A DNA stretch of 64,000 nt from Parabacteroides goldsteinii (GTDB lineage: Bacteria > Bacteroidota > Bacteroidia > Bacteroidales > Tannerellaceae). Under the pieces are notes generated by a model. The model worked only from the letters and a program-made list of their open reading frames with translations, searched no databases and was not told the origin of the DNA. The stretch spans positions 1-64,000 of the forward strand of contig NZ_JADNBB010000022.1 of NCBI RefSeq assembly GCF_015550595.1. Direction: 5' to 3'. Both the position numbers and the translations under genes were made by a program. This document shows positions 8,765-17,624 of this stretch, in pieces; position 1 is the stretch's first letter; every line of letters starts with the position of its first letter.

Positions 8765-11700
8765 TAATCACACGGAAACCTACATTATGTACTTTCTGCC
8801 AGGGCAGATAAGACTTACGGAAATAAGCTGTTGCCGTTTTCGGATGATCTATCCATGAACCGCCACGAACTACTTTTTCAATTCCTCGTCCTTGTTCTTT
8901 TTCGTTGTATGGATAAGGCAAATAATCGGAGCGGGTCCATTCGGCAATATTCCCCTGCATATCATATAATCCCCAGGGGTTAGCCTGATAACCGCCACCT
9001 TTCACCATCAACATATTACCGTCATCCACTTCATTATCTTTTGGTTGGAAAGTATAATATTTATACCAGGGATCGGTCGAACTCATCGGCTGAGGATCAA
9101 CTCCCCTCACGGCTAATTTATTCAATTGCTTATCCGCCATATTTTCATACGCAGCAAAATCAGTATCTAATGCACCATACCAAAAGTCACTGCCACTACC
9201 GGCCCGGCAAGCCCATTCCCATTGCACCTCCGTCGGTAAAGTTATCTTCAATCCGGTTTTTGCACTCAACTTCTTACAGAAATCCACGGCTTCATCCCAA
9301 CTGACACGGATAGCCGGTTGTTCCGGATTATTTGCCGGATATCCCTCATGTACATGGTCTTTCCAAAGCTGATTGATGAAGCGGCTGTTATGATCCGGGA
9401 AAACGGTACGGAACTGTTCATTACTCACTTCAATCTCTGCCATCCAGAAAGCTTTCTTTACTTCCTGTTTGTTGGCCGGCGAATAATCAGAGTGTCTCCG
9501 GTTGCTTCCCATTACAAACGTACCGGCCGGGATACGGACAAAGTTCATCACAATACCCGGAGCCAGTTCGATGCTTTTCTTTGTCTCCTGTTCTTTTGCC
9601 AACATTCCCTTAGCTGCATCAGCATCAAATGGCCAGCCTTTAACTTTCACTTCTTTATCCTTATATTCCTGACGTTCCGGTTTTACGGGAGAGAGTTTCG
9701 GCTGTTTACTCAGGTAATCGGCATAATCACGTATTTCTGCCTGCCAGTCTACACCTGAACGGGCATATTTTTCCGTCAGTTCCGTGCGGCGACTGATCTG
9801 TTCTACCCCTTTAAAGAGATTCGCTTTGAACTTACTATGATAGGGAGCATTAAAATCAATCCAGTTATAAAGAGTTTTCCACTCCTTATCTGTTAATTCT
9901 ACTCCATGATGTCCGGTTCTCAATATCCTGATCAAATCACTGGCAGATGCATGATACTCATATGGATTCAAGACTTCTATTTCAGCTTCCGGCCCCTGAC
10001 GATGAACATAAGGATGCAGGTTCAGATAGCTTTTGCCAAATCCGGAAAATTCATCGATACGGCCACCGGTAAGATCGGCTAATTTATTGGAACCATCATG
10101 GCAAGCGATACAAGCACGATCCAGGATCGGTTGGACTTCCAATTCGAAGGTAAACGGACGTTGTCCTCCTTCCGGCAAGGTGATCGCATGCGGTTTGATT
10201 GTCGATGCGACCACACGTTTCGGCATGGGTATCTGATTCTGATCTTCGTGACAGCCGATACAGGAAACGGTTTCACCCGGCATACCGGTCAGCCAGCTTC
10301 TCATCCATTGTACGGCACGTCCGCACGAGTCGAGTGGTTGAAGCGAGATCGGCGTATTTGCAGGTATGGTGAACAAGGCTGAACCATCTTCTTCCACCGG
10401 AACAGTACCTAACAGGCGTTTAATATCCCACCCGCTTTGCACACCCTGAGCCCAATGGTCGGATGGTGTTCTGTTATAAGCATATTCATAGGAAAGCACA
10501 CGGAAAGCTTTCACCGTACCACGCGGTACGCCTTTCAATCCTTCTCCTTCATAGATATCCTGAATAAATACAGTTGCTTCCTTTGTATCCGGTTTCGTAC
10601 GATCCGGAACAACAGGAGGTAGCGGTGTCTTTCTGACCGGGATCGGATGGATCAGGCCTTCCCCTTCGTACTCTGCGATCAAAGTCAGGTTATCGAATAC
10701 ATCTACCAGATAGATTCCCCACAGTGCATTCGGATTTAACTTGGCTGTCACCAGGAAATATTTATCGTTCAATGGATAAGGCTTAATGAACTGTGGCCAT
10801 ACACCATCAACCAAACGGTCTTTTACGATCGGTTCTATCTTACGATCACGGAAAGGTAACTCCTGCACCATTCCCAACTCCCCCTTACGCCCTTTAGACG
10901 GGTCAAACAGGATCAGACGACCTGAACGGGCAACACCATGATGACCGGAGATAATTCCTATAAAACCGGACGCCTGTCCGGGAAGCGGTTTTGCATCAAA
11001 TGTACTGTTCGGAAAATAAGAACCGCTACCGTAGAGAGCCTTCTGTTCCGTTCCGTCCGGATTCATATGCATAACGAAACGGGAGAAATAATGCGTCAGA
11101 TCAGTATATTCCCAGCGGGTATACATCACCTTCCCGTTATTCATCAATACTGGCGACCAGTTGGCATCCTGATCGAATGTCAGGCGACGTAACGAACCGT
11201 CTTTCGGATCATACAAACACATATTACCGACTTCATCGTTACCGTTTACACACGGGACACCATTATAACCGATATTAGATATCGCAATGATTTTTCCGGA
11301 AGGTAGCCAGGTCGCATCAAAAAACTCCAGATCTTTCTCCGGCGATTCGACCAGTTTCTTCAAACCTTTCCCATCCAACCCGACTTCAAAAACCTGCCAG
11401 CGCTTGTCAGTATCGACCATGGAGAACATAACACGATCGGCATTCCAATGTAGTTTCAGGTCAGGCAGGGATGAGCCGTTATCCGGTTTGAAAATAGTAC
11501 GCGACTGAATATCGCCACGCAGGTTCGATAATTCCACAATCTCCGCATCAAATCCGCTACGGGCGGCAGAAGTCTGGTTCGACCAGTTGTTATTCTGCGT
11601 TCCCAGAGCACGGGGATTGATCTGACGGGCATTAGTTCCTATATGATAACGGCCGACGATCAATTTGTCGATATCCAGTTCAGGGTTTGCCAACAATATA

Positions 11701-12743
11701 TCATGTTTCAACTGTAGGGCTTGTTTGGCTTCTTTTATAGTAGTTTCATCGTTTGAATATATACCGGAAAAACCTTTATTGACCAATCCCTTTAACCTGG
11801 AAAGCCGGGATTGGTTAACAGCCTGGTCAAACGATTTGTTACGTTTCATATCATTAAATGACTCTTCGATGGCCCTCAAATTCAGCCAACTCAGAGATTC
11901 CTGCAATTCGTATATCTGCATAGCGTCCTGTGCTATATTCAAATAAGCGATCACCTGTTTATCCAACTCTTTTTCCTGACCGGCAGCAACGATCCGGGTT
12001 GTAAAATACGCCTTATCCGTCAACAGGTCGACAACGGACTGAGCGATATGTTTTTCTATATCGGCATTATAGGTCGTAACCAATGCTTTCATATCACTTC
12101 CGGCAAACGGAAGGAATTGTGCCGATTCAGCCGGGAAACCGGCAATAATATCTTCGGATAATTCTTTTCCGGTTATTCCTTGCAAGCGGAAAATAACTGT
12201 TCCCGCAGAGGAACGGTTTTCCAGTCCGATCTCAGCTTCAAAGCGGACATATTTCTTATCCAAAGGTACGACGATCTGTGCATTGGCATTCGCCATGATC
12301 GTCCGTTCATAGGTTTTTCCAGCCATAACGACCGGAACATTTTTGGCGTTGGCATTAAAGACCAGGCGCCCTGTTCCCGTATCTTTGAAGGTATCCTTCA
12401 GGTCATTCAGCCAGACAGACGAACCGTCGGCTGCGATCAGCCGGGCATTGGCCCATACAGCCTGGTCGTCGGCAGTACCGTCGACAGTACCCCAGGTATA
12501 AAGCACGATTTCATCCAGCCCTGTTACATCGGCGGTAAACTTTTCAGCTGCTTTCTTTGCTTTTATTACTTTGGATGCGACCGGAAGAGAGCTCTTTTTC
12601 ATTTGCTCATAGGCATTCTGTTTGGCAACAGCGATTCTTTCCGACCAGGAAGCAGACGCATTCCCTTGCTTTTTCTGCTTTTGGGAAAAGGCAGAAAGTG
12701 AAAAAGCCAGGCAGGCTGATAAAATAATTAATCTCTTTTCCAT
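8754..12743 (-). CDS. large exported NPCBM / beta-propeller / di-haem c / SUMF1-fold protein
   Basis: This 1329-residue protein has a signal peptide (ILSACLAFSLSAFSQ). Domains in order are an NPCBM-like carbohydrate-binding region (about 50-190, DEIVLYTWGTVDG, KKYVRFEAEIGLE), a helical linker, a PD40/TolB-like propeller resembling the middle of hydrazine-synthase alpha-type proteins (about 400-750, LSNIGYNG-like and MNNGKVMYTRWEY blades), two haem-c motifs CIGCH (828-832) and CIACH (878-882, in a PILDRACIACHDG context), and a C-terminal SUMF1/FGE-like domain (about 1067-1329, RIPAGTFVMGS, LPTEVQWEWACRAG, GNIAEWTRSDY, VVRGGSW, VGFRVI). The segment where FGE enzymes carry the catalytic cysteine pair has none here, so sulfatase activation is unlikely. 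The function is unknown; a haem- or metal-dependent redox step on sugars is speculation. The gene lies 84 bases after SusD and overlaps the beta-helix gene. Confidence 0.85.
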   Translation of the reverse strand: MEKRLIILSACLAFSLSAFSQKQKKQGNASASWSERIAVAKQNAYEQMKKSSLPVASKVIKAKKAAEKFTADVTGLDEIVLYTWGTVDGTADDQAVWANARLIAADGSSVWLNDLKDTFKDTGTGRLVFNANAKNVPVVMAGKTYERTIMANANAQIVVPLDKKYVRFEAEIGLENRSSAGTVIFRLQGITGKELSEDIIAGFPAESAQFLPFAGSDMKALVTTYNADIEKHIAQSVVDLLTDKAYFTTRIVAAGQEKELDKQVIAYLNIAQDAMQIYELQESLSWLNLRAIEESFNDMKRNKSFDQAVNQSRLSRLKGLVNKGFSGIYSNDETTIKEAKQALQLKHDILLANPELDIDKLIVGRYHIGTNARQINPRALGTQNNNWSNQTSAARSGFDAEIVELSNLRGDIQSRTIFKPDNGSSLPDLKLHWNADRVMFSMVDTDKRWQVFEVGLDGKGLKKLVESPEKDLEFFDATWLPSGKIIAISNIGYNGVPCVNGNDEVGNMCLYDPKDGSLRRLTFDQDANWSPVLMNNGKVMYTRWEYTDLTHYFSRFVMHMNPDGTEQKALYGSGSYFPNSTFDAKPLPGQASGFIGIISGHHGVARSGRLILFDPSKGRKGELGMVQELPFRDRKIEPIVKDRLVDGVWPQFIKPYPLNDKYFLVTAKLNPNALWGIYLVDVFDNLTLIAEYEGEGLIHPIPVRKTPLPPVVPDRTKPDTKEATVFIQDIYEGEGLKGVPRGTVKAFRVLSYEYAYNRTPSDHWAQGVQSGWDIKRLLGTVPVEEDGSALFTIPANTPISLQPLDSCGRAVQWMRSWLTGMPGETVSCIGCHEDQNQIPMPKRVVASTIKPHAITLPEGGQRPFTFELEVQPILDRACIACHDGSNKLADLTGGRIDEFSGFGKSYLNLHPYVHRQGPEAEIEVLNPYEYHASASDLIRILRTGHHGVELTDKEWKTLYNWIDFNAPYHSKFKANLFKGVEQISRRTELTEKYARSGVDWQAEIRDYADYLSKQPKLSPVKPERQEYKDKEVKVKGWPFDADAAKGMLAKEQETKKSIELAPGIVMNFVRIPAGTFVMGSNRRHSDYSPANKQEVKKAFWMAEIEVSNEQFRTVFPDHNSRFINQLWKDHVHEGYPANNPEQPAIRVSWDEAVDFCKKLSAKTGLKITLPTEVQWEWACRAGSGSDFWYGALDTDFAAYENMADKQLNKLAVRGVDPQPMSSTDPWYKYYTFQPKDNEVDDGNMLMVKGGGYQANPWGLYDMQGNIAEWTRSDYLPYPYNEKEQGRGIEKVVRGGSWIDHPKTATAYFRKSYLPWQKVHNVGFRVIIED

Positions 12744-12772
12744 GATATCTATCTCCTATATTCAGAGAAGGA

Positions 12773-12796
12773 AGCCCCGCCAATAACAGCGAGGCT
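12773..12796 (-). terminator. intra-locus hairpin between SusD and the di-haem/SUMF1 gene
   Basis: The arms 12773-12780 and 12789-12796 (agccccgc/gcgaggct) pair with one G-U and an 8-base loop, a few bases before the ATG of the downstream gene. In polysaccharide loci such hairpins after SusCD can lower expression of the distal genes. No long T-run is seen, so it may act as partial attenuator or RNA stabiliser. Confidence 0.45.
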
Positions 12797-12827
12797 CCTC
12801 ACCCATATTTAAATTATTAGCGAACGA

Positions 12828-14315
12828 TTAATAGTTCGGATTCTGGATCAACACTCCGTTGGAGAAGTCGATCTGATCTTGTGGTAACGGAAAATATTCG
12901 TGTGCCTTCGACCAAGCTGTTATATGTCCGGCTAACAACGGATCAAGTTCCAGTCCGTTCAGTTTATCCATCATTTTCCAACGTTTCATATCGTAGAAAC
13001 GTATCAACTCGAACGGAGTTTCCACGCGACGTTCGTGGCGGATCGCTTCACGCATCTGATCCTGGGTCAGGTTTGCTGCCAAATCAGCCAGTCCTGCACG
13101 CTTACGTACCTGGTTTACCATATCAGCGGCCCCGGAAATTCCCAATTCATTAGCAGCTTCAGCCTTCAGCAGTAGTAACTCACCCCAACGAAGGAATACC
13201 CAATCCTGTTCACTACGAGTACTTGCCTGCCACATATCACCATCTTTCATCAATGGGGTCAACCATTTTACCATAGCTTTCTTTAAGTCACTTCTATTCA
13301 AAGAAACGACTTCACCACCCGGCCATTGATATTTGTCATCGAAAGCAACGATCTGTCCTAAACGATTATCACCTTCTTCATATTCATTCGTCAGGTTGGC
13401 AACCGGACGAACTCCGGAATAATTGCCATATATATGGTCAAAATTATTATAGTTATTCGGAGCCAGGAACTTAATAGAGAAAAGGATTTCCGGACTAGAT
13501 TCCTGTGTATCATACGTAAAGTTATCAGCATAACGATCAGCCAAAGAATATCCTTTGATTTCGTCCAACAAATTATAAGCTTCCTGAACCTCGTCACGAT
13601 TAGCCACTTTTCCGTCTTCTCCAAAAGCATGGAGCATAAGTACACGAGCTTTCAATGCTTTTGCAGCACCTTTTGTTACATGTCCGCCCGATCCCTTATA
13701 AGTTTTATCATCCAACTTATCAATCGCTGTCTGTAAATCGGCAATCAAATTTTTATATACATTATCAAGCGTTTCTTTCGGCATATTTTGTGTCGTAAGA
13801 TCCAACGGCATCGTTGGATACGGAACTTCACCATAACACAGATAAAGCAGATAGTAGCAATAAGAGCGCAGGAACATAATTTCACCTTCATATTGGTTAC
13901 GAACATTACTCATGTCCCCACCCTGATAATTATTCAACTGATATAAAAAAATATTCATCCGGGCAATAGCCTCATACGCTTCTTTATAAAGATCCGGAAC
14001 AAACCCCTGCATGGATGGGTCTATATTATCAGCTTGAATCAAGTCTGTTTTATATACATAACTGGAACCGGAGCTACCGTAACCATTGTCCGTCAAACAA
14101 TCATAAACAACCATCCCATAAGATAATGTTTTAGCTTGCATACCTTGATAACAACCGGTCAATGCCGAATCAAAATCAGATTTTGATTGCCAAAAAATAC
14201 TTTCTGACGGAGAAGTTGTCGGCGGAGTATCTAAAATATCAGAACAGGAAGACACTGTCATCATACCGGCAACCAATAGTGAAATATATGATAGTTTATT
14301 CATTTTCATAACCAT
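12828..14315 (-). CDS. SusD/RagB-family glycan-binding lipoprotein
   Basis: The protein has 495 residues from the first ATG. In-frame ATGs at 14309 and 14303 are equally likely, and the last gives MNKLSYISLL. The lipoprotein signal ends MMTVSSC. SusD-fold markers are ALTGCYQGMQ, YEGEIMFLRSYCYYLLYLCYGEVPYP, VTKGAAKALKARVLMLHAFGED, WGELLLLKAEAANELG and the C-terminus FPLPQDQIDFSNGVLIQNPNY. It starts about 12 bases after the SusC stop, so the two are one transcriptional pair. It should cap the SusC encoded upstream and bind a polysaccharide that the neighbouring GH2, GH88 and lyase-type enzymes degrade. Confidence 0.95.
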   Translation of the reverse strand: MVMKMNKLSYISLLVAGMMTVSSCSDILDTPPTTSPSESIFWQSKSDFDSALTGCYQGMQAKTLSYGMVVYDCLTDNGYGSSGSSYVYKTDLIQADNIDPSMQGFVPDLYKEAYEAIARMNIFLYQLNNYQGGDMSNVRNQYEGEIMFLRSYCYYLLYLCYGEVPYPTMPLDLTTQNMPKETLDNVYKNLIADLQTAIDKLDDKTYKGSGGHVTKGAAKALKARVLMLHAFGEDGKVANRDEVQEAYNLLDEIKGYSLADRYADNFTYDTQESSPEILFSIKFLAPNNYNNFDHIYGNYSGVRPVANLTNEYEEGDNRLGQIVAFDDKYQWPGGEVVSLNRSDLKKAMVKWLTPLMKDGDMWQASTRSEQDWVFLRWGELLLLKAEAANELGISGAADMVNQVRKRAGLADLAANLTQDQMREAIRHERRVETPFELIRFYDMKRWKMMDKLNGLELDPLLAGHITAWSKAHEYFPLPQDQIDFSNGVLIQNPNY

Positions 14316-14327
14316 TTTACGATTTAA

Positions 14328-17300
14328 TTAGAATTCAAGATTTACACCGAATGAAATGATACGGTTCTGGGGATAATAAACCAAACGTGTACCCTTTGTA
14401 GAGTTATAATTACGTTCCGGGTCACCACCTTGAGGGAATTTAGTAATTGTCAACAAGTTATCACCAGAGAAATAGAAACGCAGACGTTCTATTTTCGCTT
14501 TACTTGTAAGAGCTTTCGGCAATGTATAACCGAATGTCAGGTTCTTCAAACGAAAATAAGAAGCATTGTATAACCAATAAGTACTTTCACGCTGGTTCTT
14601 TGCACCGCCTAAATCTGCGAAATACAAACGCGGATATTTAGCATCTCTATGATCTTCCGTCCACATATTATCGATATAATCTTGTGAGATCGGAGTTCCC
14701 TGATAGAACGGACGCAATCCCCAGCCACTGGCATAATGTTTTGCTCCCTGTACCCCTTGTCCCATCAAAGAAAGATCGAACCCTTTCCAGTTGGCACCCA
14801 AGTTTACAGAATATTCAAAATCAGGAAAACGACCATCAAGTACCTTACGGTCATTTTCATCGACAATGCCATCTGGTACTCCATTCGGACCACTGATATC
14901 GGCATATTTAATATCACCAGGCAATGTATTATCATTAAATTGCTTTGGAGAATTAGTCACATCAGCTTCATCTCTAAAAATGCCAATTGCTTCATAACCA
15001 TAAAATGATCCGTAAGGGAGACCTTCTTTATAGATCAATCCATTAGTAGAATCCACATAATCAGCACCATATTTCGTCAATTCATTTCTTGTACGATCAA
15101 AGAAAACACCTGCATTATAACTCAACCCCTTGAATACACCGTCCTTAATATATCCGTTATAGGCTAACGACACTTCAATTCCTTTATTTACCATTTCACC
15201 GCCATTCACATATGGAGCAGTCAAACCTAATAATGAGTTACTCTGCGCTTTACGAAGAATATCGTATGTTCTTTTCCTATACCAGTCGAAAGTTACATTA
15301 AAACCATTGAAAGCAGTGATATCGACCCCGAAGTCACCGATAGAAGTAGATTCCCATTTCAGATCGCGGTTAGTAAGGGTAGTCTGTGCCACACCGGCAT
15401 CCAGATTTGAGTTGTCAAAGCTATAATCCTTTCCGGTTGTAACCAAAGCATAGTAAGAGTAAAGATCGATATTCTGATTACCCAAAATACCCCATGAACC
15501 ACGAAATTTCAAACTGTTCAACCATTCCCAATTCAAATCCTTCATCCACTCTTCTTCTGTCATGCGCCATCCCAAAGAGAAGGAAGGGAATATCCCCCAA
15601 CGAGATTCGGAAGAAATACGTGAAGAACCGTCATAACGTGCATTCACTTCCAACAAATAACGTTGTTTGAATGCGTAGTTAGCACGGAAAAAGGCAGACA
15701 TAATCCCCCATTCTTCAGATTTACCGGTATTAGTCTGTACGGAAGAGATACCGGTATTCAGTTCATGCAACGGGAAGTCGAAGTTCTGACGATAACCGGA
15801 AAGATTATCCATTTTGTAATATTCCAGGTTATAACCTGCCATTACGGAAAAATCATGTTCTTTATTCGGGGTAGCCCAATCATATTTCAAATAAGTATAT
15901 AAATTATAATATGAACTGTTCTCCATTGTACTGGTCAAGCCTGTACCGTTCGTATTCAATGTACCGTTCTGAACACCGTCATGATAATAGTAAACCGGTG
16001 TAGGCAATGTTCCCCAATCTTTTGTATGCTGTTGTTTATAACGCATGGCACCTTTGGTGTACCAGCTCAACCCTTTGACCGGACTTATTTCCAGCCAGGC
16101 TTGTGCATTCACATCGGTATTCACATAATTTTTGAAGTTTTCAGTTTCAACAATGGCAACCATGTTTTTATTATTACTTTCAAAAGTAAAAGCTTTCATG
16201 GTGTAGCGTTTGACACCCGTACCATCATCCGGCAACCAAGGCATATAAGTCGGAGCCTGTGAAATAGTAGACAGATAAGCATCCGTATCTCCCTGGCGTG
16301 TTTCCTGGCGATTACTGCGGCTACCCGTAAAATACATACCGAATCTAATCCAATCATTTACCTGTGAAGTCAGGTCCAATGTAGCATTATAACGTTTGAA
16401 CTCCTGTCCTTTCATGGTACCCGGCTGATTGATCATACTCAAAGAAGCATTGTAAGAGGTTTTACCGGTAGTACCAGCCACACTCAAATTATGTTGCTGA
16501 ACGAAAGCAGGATCAAACATATAATCCAGCCAGTTGAAACTCGGATACTTAATCGGATCGGACGGATTTGTATAGTTAGCAATCATCTCCTGTGAATAAC
16601 GGTCTGTTGCCGGAGCATTGGAATTGTCTTTTGCCATATTGAAATACTTCATATATGTAGGAGAATCCCAAATCACATCCAACAGGTTTGTCGGATTGTG
16701 AACTGCAAAGTTTCCATTATAACGGATAGAAATACGATCTTTCGTTTCCGAACCATTCCTGGTCGTAATCAAAATCACACCGTTTGCAGCACGCGAACCA
16801 TAAATAGAAGCCGACGCAGCATCCTTCAACACAGAAACACTTTCAATTATGTTCGGATCGAGGGAGGCAAGATCCCCCTCGACTCCGTTAATCAGGATTA
16901 ACGGATCGGAACCTGTCCCAGAATAGGTTCCTTGTCCTCGAACGCGGATCTGAACGTTTTCATTACCCGGCTGACCTTTGTCGGAAGTGATACGCAATCC
17001 CGGCATCTGTCCCTGCAACATTGTCGAGGTATTAGCTACCGGACGTTTTGCAATTTCTTCGCCGGTTACAGCAGATACGGCACCGGTCAGATTCACTTTT
17101 TTCTGTGTACCGTAACCAACAACAACAACTTCATCCAAACTTTGAGAATCTTCCTGAAGAGTAATTTTCAGACGGGTATTACCTGTCACTTTTATTTCCT
17201 GATCCTTATAACCAAGATATTTGATCAATAATACATCCCCGTTGTTAGCCGGAACGGTAAAGTTTCCGTCTACATCTGTAATAATCCCTGTGGTTGTTCC

Positions 17301-17465
17301 CTTCACTAGTACAGATACTCCGATCATCGGATCTCCGAACTCATCTAAAACAATTCCGGAGACAGTTTGTGTTTGCGCAAACAAACTCAAACCTGAGTTA
17401 AACGCCACCATTAATAATAATAATCGCCAAAACGATAAAGTGGCCTTCTTAATTTCCTTTTTCAT
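14328..17465 (-). CDS. SusC/RagA-family TonB-dependent transporter without STN domain
   Basis: The transporter has 1045 residues. A signal peptide (LLLLMVAFNSGLSLFAQ) is followed at once by the carboxypeptidase-regulatory-like domain (from about 33, TVSGIVLDEFGDPMIGVSV), the TonB-box-like LDEVVVVGYG (about 110), the plug (IRVRGQGTYSGTGSDPLILINGVEG) and a long barrel ending in ISFGVNLEF. The missing STN domain agrees with control by the adjacent HTCS instead of a sigma/anti-sigma pair. It imports the oligosaccharides made by the surface enzymes of this locus. The 159 bases upstream, between its ATG and the HTCS stop, should hold its promoter and the HTCS operator, but I could not identify a convincing -7 box there. 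Confidence 0.95.
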   Translation of the reverse strand: MKKEIKKATLSFWRLLLLMVAFNSGLSLFAQTQTVSGIVLDEFGDPMIGVSVLVKGTTTGIITDVDGNFTVPANNGDVLLIKYLGYKDQEIKVTGNTRLKITLQEDSQSLDEVVVVGYGTQKKVNLTGAVSAVTGEEIAKRPVANTSTMLQGQMPGLRITSDKGQPGNENVQIRVRGQGTYSGTGSDPLILINGVEGDLASLDPNIIESVSVLKDAASASIYGSRAANGVILITTRNGSETKDRISIRYNGNFAVHNPTNLLDVIWDSPTYMKYFNMAKDNSNAPATDRYSQEMIANYTNPSDPIKYPSFNWLDYMFDPAFVQQHNLSVAGTTGKTSYNASLSMINQPGTMKGQEFKRYNATLDLTSQVNDWIRFGMYFTGSRSNRQETRQGDTDAYLSTISQAPTYMPWLPDDGTGVKRYTMKAFTFESNNKNMVAIVETENFKNYVNTDVNAQAWLEISPVKGLSWYTKGAMRYKQQHTKDWGTLPTPVYYYHDGVQNGTLNTNGTGLTSTMENSSYYNLYTYLKYDWATPNKEHDFSVMAGYNLEYYKMDNLSGYRQNFDFPLHELNTGISSVQTNTGKSEEWGIMSAFFRANYAFKQRYLLEVNARYDGSSRISSESRWGIFPSFSLGWRMTEEEWMKDLNWEWLNSLKFRGSWGILGNQNIDLYSYYALVTTGKDYSFDNSNLDAGVAQTTLTNRDLKWESTSIGDFGVDITAFNGFNVTFDWYRKRTYDILRKAQSNSLLGLTAPYVNGGEMVNKGIEVSLAYNGYIKDGVFKGLSYNAGVFFDRTRNELTKYGADYVDSTNGLIYKEGLPYGSFYGYEAIGIFRDEADVTNSPKQFNDNTLPGDIKYADISGPNGVPDGIVDENDRKVLDGRFPDFEYSVNLGANWKGFDLSLMGQGVQGAKHYASGWGLRPFYQGTPISQDYIDNMWTEDHRDAKYPRLYFADLGGAKNQRESTYWLYNASYFRLKNLTFGYTLPKALTSKAKIERLRFYFSGDNLLTITKFPQGGDPERNYNSTKGTRLVYYPQNRIISFGVNLEF

Positions 17466-17624
17466 TTAATCATGGATTTAATTAGACTTAAAATTTCAAC
17501 AAATTCAATAATACAAAGAAACATATTCTCTTTTTTACAAAAGAAAACATGCTTCCAATTTTGTATTAAATTATTCTATATGAATAGATTGATACAAAAG
17601 TTACAGAAAAGTGATACGATTTTA

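Noticed and set aside
8754-9545. Active formylglycine-generating enzyme
   Set aside because: The domain has the SUMF1 fold motifs, but the segment after RGGSW contains no cysteine pair and no sulfatase gene is in the window.
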